DNA of 64,000 bases from Gymnorhina tibicen. Its lineage: Eukaryota > Chordata > Aves > Passeriformes > Artamidae. Under the pieces are notes generated by a model. It saw nothing but the letters and a program-made list of their open reading frames with translations. It had not been told where the DNA came from and ran no database searches. Position 1 is the stretch's first letter. Each line of letters begins with the position of its first letter. This document shows, one piece after another, positions 36,191 to 48,760 of the stretch. Location: assembly GCA_013399875.1 (NCBI GenBank), contig VXAZ01007501.1, forward strand, positions 1,216,155 to 1,280,154, in the 5' to 3' direction. A program made the position numbers and the translations under genes.

Positions 36191-37281
36191 GAAGGGAATT
36201 CAATATATTTTTTCATTTGAAGAACTTGCACATTTTTTACAATCACAGGAAAAAAAATTGATCAGTATTTGGATTACACTGATGCCAGGAAGCAACACTC
36301 ATAATATTAAGAATGTATTCTTAAATGGAAGAAAAGAAAGCTTCTTCGCAAGAGTGCTGTAGCATTGCTAACAACCAGATGTATGTCTGTCAATTAAGAT
36401 CTGTAGTGACTTACCGCACAGAATTTTATCAAAGTATATGCTAGACCTGTTAAAGAAAAGTTTCCCCTTACTAGATATGGAAGGACTTCCAAAGAAATCT
36501 AATACAGCAGAGAACACCTTTTATATAAATAATAAGTGTAAACTTAAAAAAAAAAATTCCTTTTAACAGAATTTTCCAGAAAAATGGGTCTTTCCACTTT
36601 GGCCATTTGCACACAATCTGTACATAAGATACATATGCAGAGAAATTGCATGGGAAGGAACAAAATACAAAACATCAAAATAATTTGGTTTATGGTTTCC
36701 AGATGAGTTTCCCCATTTCATCTGGAGACAAAATACAATCTTATTGTCTATGTAAGATCAGTGTTTAAATATGATAATGAATGCCACCTATAGAGATTAT
36801 AGGAACACTATTTCCCTAGCAATTCAGGCTTGAAAATGGGACACACAAACAAAAACACACACAGAACTAGCCAAAAGAAGCAATCAAACTTGGAGAAAAA
36901 TATATTTTGTGTTAGTCAATATCCATGCGCTGGAAATCCCAGAAGACAGAGAAGTACAAATAAGATCAGTGAAAATGCTCAAGTTAAATGAAAAGGTGCA
37001 GAAGCAGGCTCAGAAGCAAGCCACTACAGACTCGAAAATGCAGTATGAAAGAATCAAGACAGCAGGAGATTTTGCTTGGCTTCAGGCACTGGAAGGAAAC
37101 ACAGATAGATTAATTCTTTCCTTCATAAAGAACCAAGGAACAAGCATATACCAGGAAAAAAAAAAAAACCTAAACCATCTAAGGAATGCTTAGAGGGGCC
37201 CTAAAAAGCAATTTAAAAAGTTGACAGAAGAATGACATATGCAAATAAATAAAACTGACAGTTCCTAACAAAGAGCCATTG
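36191..37281. other. Unique-looking AT-rich DNA, no gene seen
   Basis: About 1.1 kb. An A-rich open frame (36909-37193, plus) of 94 codons is Lys/Gln-rich because of base composition and has no domain. Nothing else is recognised. Confidence 0.5.
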
Positions 37282-37610
37282 AATTATAGAATGGTTTGAG
37301 TTGGAAGGGATGTTAAAGATCAGCTAGTTCCAACCCCCTGCTATGGGCAGAGACCTTCCACTAGCCCATGTTGCACAAAGCCCCATCCAACCTAGCCTTG
37401 AACACTGCCAGGGATAGACACAGAAACAGAAGTCCACAACTTCTCTGGGTAGTCAGTTCCTTCAGTGAAGAATTTCTTCCTACTATCTAATCAAAATCAA
37501 ATTTTAATTTAAAGCAATTACCCCTTGACCTATCACTACAGGCCTTGGTAAAAAGTCCCTCTCTGTTTCTGATGACATCTATTGCCCTTCCTTTATGTTA
37601 CGACCCACCA
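37282..37610 (-). mobile_element. CR1 LINE 3' end on the minus strand
   Basis: Read on the minus strand, the tail lies at the left edge (AATTATAGAATGGTTTGAGT on the plus strand). It is followed by the well-known phrase GTTGGAAGGGATGTTAAAGA, then TTCCAACCCCCTGCTATGGG, and further into the 3' UTR the AAGAATTTCTTCCTACTATC segment and the end of ORF2-derived text. About 330 bp are kept. Similarity to the usual avian consensus phrases is high, so this is a fairly young or slowly diverged copy relative to most others here. Confidence 0.93.
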
Positions 37611-38524
37611 TTGAAGGGGAGGATAACTCAAGTCCTTGTTAATAGATCCCTTGGGGAGGATTAGAGCAAGATTACACTGAATGATGGGTATTCCTAAAAA
37701 TATATATAGGTAAGAATTATTTTAGAACTATTTGGTTGCAATGGAAAGGAGGCATGTAGCCATTTTGCTTATTATAATCTATAGTAATATATGGCAATAT
37801 AAAAGCATAAAAATAACACTTAAGAAAATGTATAAGGAAAAGAAAGAGAAAAAAGGATAAGAGTAGAAAGATATCACCACCTGTGGATCCAGCAACAAGA
37901 CTTGGTTGTTGCAATTTTGCTGTCTGGTCAAAGTGATGGTCACAGTTTTGCTCCATGGGGGTGGGGGAAAGCCCATGAAACACAAAGTTCGATGGGTTCA
38001 TATACATTTAGGTTTAGGTGGAATGCCCAAGCACCTCCCCTGTGGGGGGAGTTTTACACTGTCTTTTGCAGCACTGTGGATCTGTTGCAACACTCTGGAT
38101 CACGTGCAGTCCTCTGGTGGAAAGCCCCAGAAATGAGTCTGCGGCACTTCAGACATCTTTGATGATTTATGACCTGCCTCTCACATCAGTATGCTGAGCC
38201 GGTTATGCTCCATCAGAAGGGATGGATATCCTCAGGCCTACGTGTGAATGTGAGTGTTCTGAGTGAATGTGACCTTCCTGGGGTGGGGAAGAGTTTTACA
38301 GCTAAGCCAATTGTGTAAGGAAGGAAACTGACATGATAAAAAGCACTATCCCACCTTGCAGGATCTGCTTTGTATCAGACCTCTCCCTTCCCTGGCTCAA
38401 AACCCAGCTTGTAAGCTCCAGTGCTAGGCATGTACCTCTCTGCACCTGGGTTGTGACCTTGCACATCAGCAAAGCACCTGCTGCTTTTGCAAATAGCTGA
38501 CTGTTTTAAGTCATTAACATTCCA
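37611..38524. other. Unassigned DNA between two CR1 fragments
   Basis: About 900 bp. From 37900 to 38500 it is less AT-rich and contains imperfectly repeated phrases, such as GCACTGTGGATCTGTTGC followed by CACTCTGGATCACG at 38072-38105. It might be a decayed LTR or another repeat, but I do not recognise one. Plus-strand open frames of 76 to 96 codons near 37902-38162 are in different frames and without domains. Confidence 0.4.
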
Positions 38525-39690
38525 GTCTCTCACACTTCATGCCAGTGCCTTCAGGACCCAGAGATGCATCTCATCAGGTCCCACAGTTGTGCACCTTAGA
38601 TCTTTTCAAAGGTTTTCCAAGGTTCCTTAGATCTTCTCAAATATCATCTTCTCCTACAGTAGATGATTCTTCATTCTTCCAGTTCCTTCCTCTGCCTTCT
38701 GCATCTTGGGCAGTGTGGCTGGAGTATTTGCTGGTGAAGACAGGGGCAAAAATGTCATTGAGTACCTCAAGCTTCTCCTTGTCCTGGGTTACCAGGTCTC
38801 TTTTTTTCCTCCAGAGAGGCCCCTCATTTCCCTAGTCTTCTTTTTATCACCAACATACATCTAGAAGCTTTTCTTTTGCCCTTGACATCCCTGGGCAGGT
38901 TTAATTCTATTGAACCTTTGACTTTCCTAACCCAATCCCTGGCTGTTTGGACAACCTCGCTGTATTCCTCCCAGGCTATTTGTCCTTGCTTCTACCCTCT
39001 GTAAGCTTCCTTTCTATGTTCGAGCTTGTTCAGGAGCTCCTTGTTCATCCAAGCAGACCTTCTGACATTTTTACCTGACTTCCTTTTCCTTGGGATGCAT
39101 TGCTCCTGAGCTCAGAGGAGGTGATCCTTGAATATCACCCAGCTTTCTTTGGTCCCTCTTCCCTACAGTGCTCTATCCCATGGTACTCTACCAAGAAAAT
39201 CCCTAATGAGGCCAAAGCCTGCTCTTCTGAAGACCAGGGCAGAGAGCTTGCTGTGTGTCCTCCTGCTGCCCTAAGGACCTCAAACTCCATCATTTCACAG
39301 TCACTTCAGCCAAGGCTGCCTTGGAGGACTACATTCCCCACCAGCCCCTTGCTGTTAAGAATAAAGTCCAGCAATAAACCCCTCCTTGTTGGCTCCTCTA
39401 TCCCTTGGAGAAGGAAGTCATCAACACCTTCCAGGAATCTCCTGGATTGCTTATGCCCTGCTGTGTTGTCCCTCCAACAGATATTGGGTGGTTGAAGTCC
39501 CCCATGAGGACCAGGGCTTGTGAATGTGTCTGCTCCTATCTGTCTATAGAGGGCCTCATCCACTCTGTCTTCCTTGTTGAGAGTCACCTGTCCCTGCCTT
39601 CCCTTTAATTCTGACTGATAAACTCTCAGTCAGTTTCTCATCCAGCCCCTGGCAGAGATCCAGCTGGTCACTTACACTGAGGGCACAACC
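38525..39690 (-). mobile_element. CR1 LINE internal fragment (endonuclease region and linker)
   Basis: This is a piece from the middle of CR1 ORF2 on the minus strand, missing both the 3' end with the tail and the 5' end. Going leftwards from 39690 it shows the apurinic-type endonuclease domain (including GDFNHP at 39488-39502 and DNTAGHKQSRRFLE around 39437-39478), its C-terminal part, and then the basic linker before the reverse transcriptase down to about 38525. Internal CR1 fragments without a 3' end are unusual for simple 5' truncation. They imply a later deletion, a rearrangement, or a 3' part that is too diverged to see. Confidence 0.88.
39306..39587 (-). pseudogene. CR1 ORF2 endonuclease remnant
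   Basis: A 93-codon minus-strand stretch from the CR1 endonuclease, the domain that nicks genomic DNA to prime reverse transcription. EDRVDEALYRQI lies at residues 6-17, DNTAGHKQSRRFLE at 40-53 and EEPTRRGLLLD at 64-74. The metal-site motif GDFN is not in this frame, where the text reads GGLQPPNI, but it is present one frame over at 39488-39502. A small indel therefore separates the two halves of the domain. The fragment is inactive, and its ATG is incidental. Confidence 0.87.
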
Positions 39691-42600
39691 TCTTCTCAAC
39701 TCCGCTGCCAAATATGGCAGGAATGCACACACAAACTTGGATTCATTCCAAAACCAGAAAGAACAACCTTACAAAATTGGTGGAAAGGCATGGGAGAGAT
39801 GTTATTGTAGGGAAGAAGTCTGTACAGTGCAGTCTTTCTCTGTATAATAAAAATTAAATATATATCTATTTAAGCCAAGAGGGAAACAGTACCTTTGGCA
39901 TGAAATTAGAAATGTACTTGCAGTAGTTTAATGGAAAAAATTCCTAGCTGATCCCACATTATGAAGGAAGCTAAACTATCCCCAGCATGTCAACTCTCAT
40001 GTTTGGAATACTTTCTTCCTACTGTCCTGGATAGAGCAGCTGAGCTCAAAATATGTTACCAAGTGGTGCAATACTGTGTCAGCTTATTGTCACATAATGC
40101 TGTGAAAAGGAAATTTCTAGAGATGTTCTCAAGAGGCTGAAACTGCCTCTAATTGGAGTAGGAGATAAATAAGAGGTTGCTCTTATGTAAAACAACTGTT
40201 CAGGACACCATCCTGTTTCAATGATCATTACAGTGAGAAGAAAAAATAGAAACAAATAATTAAAGTTACTCCCAAAATCTCAGCTTTAGCTTCCCTTCCC
40301 TATGCAGTGAGCATCTAATTCATGTCATCTTATCTCTGTAACTTCCCCACTCTTCTCTTTTTATCTCCAGTTCCCAGTATCTTCATATCTCTGCCCCAGT
40401 ACCCTTATATACCACACCTACCTCCACCACCATCTTGAGCTCACACCTCCTCTGTATCTCTCCCTCCTTAGGGCTAAAGGGTGGAAAGCATGGGAGAGGT
40501 GACATCTTTCTTAACCCACAATTTCGAAAGCTGCTTCCACCTCACCTCCCCACCCTCACCAGGGCTCAAATATCTGGACCACACTTTGTCACACAAGACC
40601 AGATAGTTTGAAGCAGTGTGATCATAAAGGCAAATATTATCAAATAGGCTAGGGTGTAAGGAATGCTCATCATATCTGGAGAAATCTGGTGCCCTGATGA
40701 AAATGCTTTTTGGATCATGCTCAAAAAGTCTTTTTCAGAGGCTTTTGACATGGCTAAAAGTGGGGTTTTTTTTATGGAAATAAAGAGAGCATTTGCAGGT
40801 AGTGATTCACCTCCTCAAGTGCTGGCACTAAAACACAGGGTTTGGTGGATTGAGGAGAGGAAAGAACACTGCTGGTGGTTCTTAAAAATATTTTCAGATT
40901 TATTCTTTCAAGTGGACTAAACATATTTCCCCCTAAACATCATCTTATAAATAACTGTGCCATGTTGGTCTGAAGCTTTCACAAAAAATTGCTGGATACA
41001 AACAGCTGGAGGCGCATGCACAGCATGGAAAACTCTAACCTGAGGAGTTCGCAGTTGATAAAATCTTCCAAACACCAAAAGCAAGGTTATGGGAGACAAA
41101 TCAGTTTGTTCTAAGAGTTACTTAAGTCTAGACTGTGCCACCCACAGCCACACAGATTATACAGGACACCCACAACGTGTTCTATCAGAGTCTGACTGAT
41201 GCTTTCCTGTTCTGTTATTCTCTGAAACGGAATTAAAATTCAGTCAGGCCGAAAGGAGCTTTTTACTCTGTGTATGAGGGGAAATAACAATAACTGTGCA
41301 ATTCATAAAAACCTTCTAGCGTGTATATACACATGCATGCCTCCACTGATAAATCCAAAACAGAGGTAAACATAGAGGAGGCATTAAGTTGTCTTTTCCA
41401 GGAGGGAGAGAAATCTGCGTGACAAGTTTATTGAAGCATTTTACAGAAATCTGGGATACTGTTCAACATACACAGCAAGTTCTTATTAAAGGCTGCAGTT
41501 CACCATAAACAGCAATTTTGGATGACAATGTTGTGCATTCTTCATCAAATATTGTTGTTTGCAAACAGCAAGAGGGTTCCATCTGCCGTTATTTTTTACA
41601 ATTATATAAATAAGAATATTTAAGCAGATAGACATTTTGTATATAAAAATGTATCAGCTTAAGGAACGTAAGCCAGAAAATAAAGCTAAGATGAAATAGA
41701 TATTTAGCCCAGAATATATAGCATTTTAAGGGGAGTTTAAGGCAAACAGTAAATTATGTTCTGAATAAAGTAAATTCTGATAACAAATATAACTTACTTG
41801 TCATTTTCTAATAAAGACAGGGAATATGTTCTGTGGAAATGCTTTGAAGCAAAACATGAAAGCGTCTGCTTTCCAAAGGCTTTGCCAAAAAGCAGAGCAT
41901 CCAAACCCATAGCAGATTTGAATAAGCTGTCATTGTGCTACAGAGGAGTTTTAGTTCAACTGTTTCAGTGTACTCACTCTATTCTGTAGAATATGTTCTC
42001 TGGCCCTGAGACACTGGAAAGGGGAGAGAGGGAAATACCTCATGGGAAATAACCTGGCAAAGATGACTCCCAGTGGAAGAGGACGCAGATTTTCAGTGCA
42101 ACTCCTTTAAAGTATCCTTGTGATATTTCCGGATCAGCATTATTTCCTCTCTTTGCTGAGTTAATATTTTCTATGAGAAAATCCCTTCACAATTTCCGAG
42201 TGTCTCTGACTCTTTGAGAAAAAAAGCCATTTTCTGACCTGCTACTTCGCTTACTCTCTAATCATAAGGCTTGACAATAAAAGTAGCTTAGCACTTCAGG
42301 CCAGGATCAGTGGAAATCAAATATTGTTCATGGATTACTTTCTTGCAAATATCAGTCAATAGATCATTAGCATGTACATGTTGGCAGTAAAAGTTTCAGT
42401 CGACACAGAGAAATAAGTTTCTCGGTGTTAATTTGCTGCTGAGGACTATTGGGTACTTAAATGCTGTCTGAGTGAAGATTCAGCATTTTGAGTGGTGCTG
42501 TGAAAATAAGTTGGAGACAGTAGATCCTTTCACAGCTTCTATTTCTCAAGAAACTATTGCACAGATTCCTCAGCTTTACCCTGTATTCTCTCCCATGAAC

Positions 42601-44826
42601 AGAATACAATATTATAATTAAGACAAAGCACAGTCTGCTTGTACAAAACAGGTTCACCTAGTCCCAAAAGCACAACTTATGCAAAAGCGCTAGTGAATAA
42701 AAAGAATACTTTCAATTCGGTGAATACTTGTACTCTGTGATTCTGTGCTCTGGGGCCTGCCTTACAGCAGCAGTTCATCCTCTAAGCATGAGAGTGATTA
42801 CAAATTATCTTGCTATGGTAGCATGTGTTTGCCAATTAACTGCATCTAGCTGTTTCAGTAGAAATGTACTGCCAAAATGTTCAGAAGACCTCTTGATTTA
42901 GCTTAAGGCCATGTTTGTTGCTTCAGAGAAGACTGCAAAATCTGTAATTTTCACAATTAATAAAATATTAGCTTCCATACACGAAAAAGTAAGGACTCCT
43001 GGTTGTATATGTTGCTCTGTTAGTTTCTAAGCTATGTCCATTATCCAGACTTATATCTTTTTCAGGTGACAGTGGTATTTAAACACCAAGACTAGTTCTT
43101 ACCTTACTGGAAGAGTATCCCATCAGCTGAGTAATACAGTATATTTATAGTGCAGCAGTAGCCGTGAAACTCGCCCTCTGCTACACACTTTGTGTTGTCA
43201 GAAAAGTCACAGTGTGGTTTCCCCCCGAGAAAGAGCTATAGCTGGAACTGAGTTTATTACTAAGGACTCTCCTATTCCCCCACTGAGAGTACAGGGCAAG
43301 AAATACTACAGAATTAAGGCCCTGAGACAAGTTGCTCCCCTAGTAACAGAAGGATTGCTGCTGCCTTCAAAGTTTAAATCTGTCTCTGTCTTTACATAAA
43401 ATTCTATGTTTCCCTAACTTATCAGAAGCATCAACTGGCATATTCTACTTTTTATTTCTAATTTTAGATGAGAGCTGGAGGGAATAAGAATTGAGCAAGT
43501 CAACTCCTCTACAGTCTTACAGTTCCGAAAAATAAAGAACTTCCAGATAGAAGACTTACTGTTAACTTAATTGCATCTTTTTCATTCCTTTGCCTAAGTA
43601 ATATTTTTCTCTAAAATATATTCTGAAGTACTTGACTCAATCTGATTTTAAAACATTTAAAGCAGTTTTTAAAGGTTAAAGCAGTACTGTAAGCTTTTCT
43701 AGGGAGTTGCTCCCAAAGCCAGTAAGGCTTTTAACTGGAACTGTTCCTCAAGGTTTGATTTCTATACAGTCAAGAAATTATTCTTTCTCTTGATAGGTAA
43801 AAAATGCTGCCACCAAGACCCTGCTTTTCTTAGCACAAAAGTCACAATACCAAGTTTGGGACAGCATATTTTAAGTCACAATCAATTTCCTTTTATCAAA
43901 GAACAGGTAAGAATCACTTCCAAAACTTATTTTCAGTTCTAGCACGGCAACACAGAATAAAAATAGTTTTAAAAGTCCTTTCATCCAAATTCTAGTTGTA
44001 TATCAAGTAACTAGACAGAAGTTAAGTGTATTTCTTTTGACAGCTCTTCAAAATTTGATATTCAGAATGATATTTTGAGATAATTTTACCTAGAACATAC
44101 CAATAGATAACTTACAACATCCTTGTTTTGTGAGCCAGGTTATTTTCCTTTACAGATGCACTGGTATCCCAGGAACTCATTTCCAATATGCCAAAGGTTC
44201 CCATTTTTTTTTTCCACACAGTCAAACCATTGACTGAAGTTACAATTTGTCCTGGCTTTTTTTTCCCCAGTGGATGCTGCCATAGTGGTACATGCTGTGC
44301 TTACAGAAACAGGCACCATAGTGCACCAAACAACAGAGAGAAATGCAGGCTCAGTCAAAACAATCATTTTACTGAAAGTAAACTGACACTTGATGACATA
44401 CTCAGCTCCACACAATAAACAAGCTTAGAAAACCCTGTTTACAAGTACCTGAACAGCAGGGATATGTGGAGGACTTGGAGTCTAGCAACACGAACACAAC
44501 CTCTTCAAAAGAATACTTGTGATCTTAGGGAAAAAAAAATTTACTGATGAACATACTAGCTTCTAGTTCTGGAGAAATGAACTGTGAACAATGAAATGGA
44601 GAAGTCAGGTAAAATATATGATTTTTTTTGTACAAAAAATTTGTATTAAGTTTTAATTCTGATATTTTTCGTAAGCCTTCAAGTGTTTTTTATTCCTGAA
44701 TAAAAATGTTCTGTATCAGCTTTTCTTCATGCAGGAAAAAAAAGGAGAAATTGAACATGTACTAGAAATCTCCAAGCAACAATTTTTCTGAAGTGATAGT
44801 ATGCATACAGCTAGATTACTGTACAA
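39691..44826. other. Unique-looking AT-rich DNA, no gene seen
   Basis: About 5.1 kb with no recognised gene, RNA or repeat family. Open frames of 60 to 91 codons occur on both strands without motifs. A CT-rich patch near 40310-40560 is less extreme than the block at 15640. Runs of T (44204-44213) and similar short homopolymers are present. Confidence 0.5.
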
Positions 44827-44967
44827 AGATTATTTCAGCTGGTCAGAGCTTGGTGCTAATGATGCCAAGGTTGTGGGTTTGATCCCTGTATGGACCATTC
44901 ACTTCAGAGTTGGACTTGATGGTCCTTGTGGGTCCCTTCCAAATCAGAGTGCTCTTATTCTGTGAAA
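44827..44967 (+). mobile_element. tRNA-Ile-derived SINE with CR1-type tail (TguSINE1-like)
   Basis: The head aligns by eye to a tRNA-Ile gene. It has an A-box region TTTCAGCTGGTCAGAGC (44833-44849), an anticodon-loop segment GTGCTAATGATGC with AAT at 44858-44860, and a B box GGTTTGATCCC (44876-44886), followed by CTGTATGGACCATTC from the acceptor side. The tail, from about 44897, reads AGAGTTGGACTTGATGGTCC, then TTGTGGGTCCCTTCC, and ends with ATTCTGTGA, like a CR1 3' end. This head-tail structure is that of the passerine SINE family TguSINE1, transcribed by RNA polymerase III from the A and B boxes and thought to be copied by CR1 enzymes recognising the shared tail. The element is nearly complete. 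Substitutions in the tRNA part show it is not a functional tRNA gene. Confidence 0.9.
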
Positions 44968-46344
44968 CCTTCATCCTAAAGAGCTCTGAAGTTGGCTAAT
45001 AAAAGGAGAGAAAAGAAGCATCTCTTTAATCCCCTCTTTCCCCACTAGCTGTTTTCTTTTTGTATGCTGCTGTAATATCACAGTACCTCAACATGAGCTG
45101 TTCAGTGTTCTTGTTCCTTCCTGCAAAGTATTCTTGCTGTAACCATCACCTGGATCATTCTGCATGCTAAATCACAGTCTTCTACTTCCAAGTCTGTTCT
45201 CGGCAGAGATTTTACTCTGACATGGAAAGTATTGTCAGTGGCCCATCTTGGGGATCAAGGGGATGAAGACTAAAGACTACAGATTAAAGCTGTACTGCCC
45301 TTGACAATATAAATTGACCATGTGAGGCAATATATTGCATTTGTTCACTCACGTGTTAGTGTGCAGTATTTCCAGCAGTCAGAAATGATCATGTTTTTAA
45401 TGTAGTTCCCAGAATTTAGCATAAAAACAGCAAACCAGCAAAGGCTCACATCCTTAAAATACTTTTCTACTTTTTCCCCAATAATCTCAATGCAAAAGGA
45501 TTTGTAAGCCAAAACCAAGCCTCCAGCTCTTTCTTTCTCTTCCTGAAAGCTGGAGGTTTTGGCTGCTAGCTTTGGGATTAAAGAACTGATTAGAAGTTTT
45601 TACCACTAAAAATATCCATGTGTCTTATCCTCCAAAATTTTCCCGCTGAGGTACTGAGTAAGTTTGTTAAAATTCATTCCTTCACTGTTCTTTGCAAGGT
45701 GTAAAGTTGCAATCTTAGAGCAATCCTACTCGAGGAGGCCAAAGGGGCTTCATTGTTAAAAACACTCATCTAAGACTCATTAATAATTATGTCCTTTCTG
45801 AGGAAAAAATAGAAAGTCAGCTTTCAATGCTGCAGCAATTGCATCTTGCATGACTTATGGACAGAGTTTCTCTATGTTTTTACTTACAGATATCACAATA
45901 TGATTGAAATTGCAGCCTAGGTGTAACCTACGTGAAGCCTCTTCCCTGATTGTCTAACCTGTGTTCTGCTTCTTGATTTTTTTTGTTTTTTCAGCTCATT
46001 ACATGGTCACACATTAATTCTTTGTTCCTCATTTACTTATCTTTGAATTTCAGAGGGTGACACAAGCTACACCAGATCCCACAGAGACATTTCCCCACAC
46101 TATGCCCTCCCTACTCCAGTTGAGATCTGCCGTGGTGATGCCTGAACAAAACATACTAGCTCCATAACGAGGCACTTGTAATGGAGCAAGAAGTAGAACA
46201 AAGTTGTCTGAAAGGATCATTTCCTTTTCATAAGGAGACTGAGAAGAGTAGAAAGTCAACAGGGAATAGGAACAAGAGCAGTAGTAGTAATTGGAGTGGG
46301 CATCGGAAAGTGAACAAAAGGTAGACAGGAGAGACTTTCAGCTG

Positions 46345-46440
46345 AATCTTCTGTGGGGAAGGGACTGTCTTCCTTTATAACGTGTTTGTACAGCACTTGC
46401 CATGGAGATGATCAATCTGATGCTCTGCAGGTGCTATTAG
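46345..46440 (+). mobile_element. Possible ancient amniote SINE/LINE tail
   Basis: GTGTTTGTACAGCACTTGCC followed by ATGATCAATCTGATGCTCTG and AGGTGCTATTAGG resembles the 3' tail shared by old L2/CR1-mobilised amniote repeats, which commonly carry a TTTGTACAGC segment and a later GGTGCTA segment. It is short and diverged, and a repeat-library search is needed to accept it. Confidence 0.35.
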
Positions 46441-48187
46441 GTATGCAGTGTACATCCCTCACTGCCAGTTCAGAGGTGATAAGGTCTTGCTTCAATGCCC
46501 TTCCACAGCTTTGGTGGTTCAGATTGAGACGTTCTTTTTCTTCAGCGTTGACAGAGTTCAAACAGAAAAAGACAAGAAAAACACAGCCAGAGAGAGAACA
46601 AGGAAAATGTACAAAGATCTTAAGTGGCACATTTAGCACTAGAAGTTGTTTATTGTGGCTGTTTGGCTGAGGGTTGAAGCGAATGTAAGACTAATCTGTT
46701 CTGTAGGTTTTTGTTAAGTTATTAACTTAGATGCTATGATTTTGATGGACCCAGTTATACAAGGGAAGGTAATTTTCAGATTGTAATGAGTATGTCAACC
46801 AGGGCAATGGTATCCAAGTGAAGCCAGCCATTCCTAATAATGTGCGCTTATTCCCGCTCATCTGAACTGGTATTAATGCTAAACCATAAAGATGATGTTC
46901 CTATCAAGAAAAGGTAGAGGAAAAAAAACATGAGAAAGAAAGAAAGACAGAATGGCATTGACATGGCGTTATGATAGGCCTATCTTGAAAAGAAGGGTAC
47001 CTGTAAATTAGGCAGGCATAGGTGCAATATGGTAGGATGTCACTAATTCCTTACAGAGAGGAGAAGAGGGGCCCAAAAGACTTCAAAATATGATAAGCTC
47101 ATTTTCTTCTGCGCAGTTAATGTCTAATTTCTAGCTTGGGGATAGATGTCAGAGAAATGCCTCTGAAGGCCAGGGAGAAACCATGTTGGGTTTCTGACTT
47201 GTGCAAGTTTGCTGCCCTTGCTGTAAGATAGCGTCCAACTTCCCTGGGAGGTATGTATTTGCTGGTCACCTAAGGATCAGAAAAGTTATCTTTCCACTGA
47301 GAGTTTTAATGGGTTTATTTTCTTCAGATCAGATTGAAGAAATGTGACTGACAGAGCCACTGAGAGCATGCACACCTGTATAGAACCTATTTGTTCTGCT
47401 CTTCCTTCCTTCTCTAACACCACTCCTTCATTTTGATCAACAGTGTAAAAAGCCAAAAAAGATTTTTTCCACGTTGTACTTTTTCTGTTGAAAAAAAATC
47501 ATGATAGCTCTAGCAGTGAGAAATATCTGGTCTTATTTACAACTTGTTTTTCTCTACACAATGGCAAAAATAAACATTTAATTCCATTTTATGCTCATGT
47601 TTTTATGAAATCTGTTGCCAGCAAACAGTCCAAGGAGTCTTAGACAAGTTTCTTTTAAGACATGTAACTACAGAGATCAGGAAAATAGGAGCAAAGATAT
47701 TTTCACTTTTTTATAGGCTATCACTGCCCTAAATCGGATTTTGTCTTTCTTTTACCCCATATTTCACATTTGTCTTCTATTTCTGTAAATAAACCATATT
47801 TCAAATACAAGCCTGTGTTTGAAAGTTTTTGTTCTATCTACTCTTATCTCCATTTTTTTATTTTCTGGCTGAATCACAAAACAATGAAATAATTTTATTC
47901 ACAAGTCACAGGTAAATTGCTAATGCAAAATTAATCTGGTTTTTAGACTTAGGTTTAGGAGTGTGAGAGCAGAAGCCATGGTGAAGAACAAGCTAATGAG
48001 GAAAATCAAAATTACCAAAAAAGCACGGAAATAATTTTAACCATAGTCATTGTTAATGACTTGAACAGTACCTTCTTGAACACATGATTCCCAGCTAAAA
48101 ACTTGACTCCTTCAAAATACCAACAGACCTCAATGACATCAACGTTTTGCCATTTTCTACACATCCCCTGCAGAGCTTAAGAAACCA

Positions 48188-48220
48188 AGCGGTATCACAA
48201 AATGAGCGGTATCACAAAAT
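48188..48220. repeat. 17-bp tandem duplication
   Basis: AGCGGTATCACAAAAT occurs at 48188-48203 and again at 48205-48220, separated by one G. Both copies are identical, consistent with a single recent replication-slippage event. Confidence 0.93.
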
Positions 48221-48760
48221 TCAATCCAAGGCATTAAAATCCAAGCCCACAAGTACAGGGCAATAAGAGATCCTTTCAGGTCAACCCCTAGACATATGAT
48301 ATTGCTTTCTGTGGGGTTTAGAGCAGCTCAGGCTTTCTGAGACCTCCAGTAGGTTGCATAAGTGAAGGATTTATGTCCATGTCATCCATTTAAAAAACCT
48401 CTCAGGGGCATCGAAAGATGTTGTGGGATTAAGAGAGATGTTTCAATATGGGGTTTATATGCAAAATGGTAAAAAAGACATAGTACAATGAATATATACG
48501 TAATAAAACCTACTTAAACAACAAACATGCAAACTTGAAAAAAGTATACTTCATAGCAGGAGGAAAGTAGGAGACAAGAGGAAAAAATATAAGGAAGACT
48601 AATACCCTTAGACACTCAATATAGAAAAGATATTGTCCTCATATACACTGTTATTTATTTTCACCCTTCTGCAGTTGGTGTATTACCTCCTTACACATAG
48701 CAGTTTCTTTCTGTCATGGAGGCAATTCATTCCTATCCTGTCAGGCTCACTTTTTCTTTC

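Noticed and set aside
36909..37193. 94-codon Lys/Gln-rich plus-strand frame
   Set aside because: Composition follows the local A-rich DNA and ends in an A run. No motif or homologous family is recognised.
44140..44415. Minus-strand 91-codon frame with several cysteines and a CNFSQWFDC segment, briefly resembling a cysteine-rich extracellular module
   Set aside because: Cysteine spacing matches no family I can name, another frame of similar length overlaps on the opposite strand, and no splice context is established.
44833..44905. A tRNA-Ile gene
   Set aside because: A and B boxes and AAT in the anticodon loop are visible, but the acceptor stem is incomplete, substitutions are present and a CR1-type tail follows directly. 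It is a tRNA-derived SINE.
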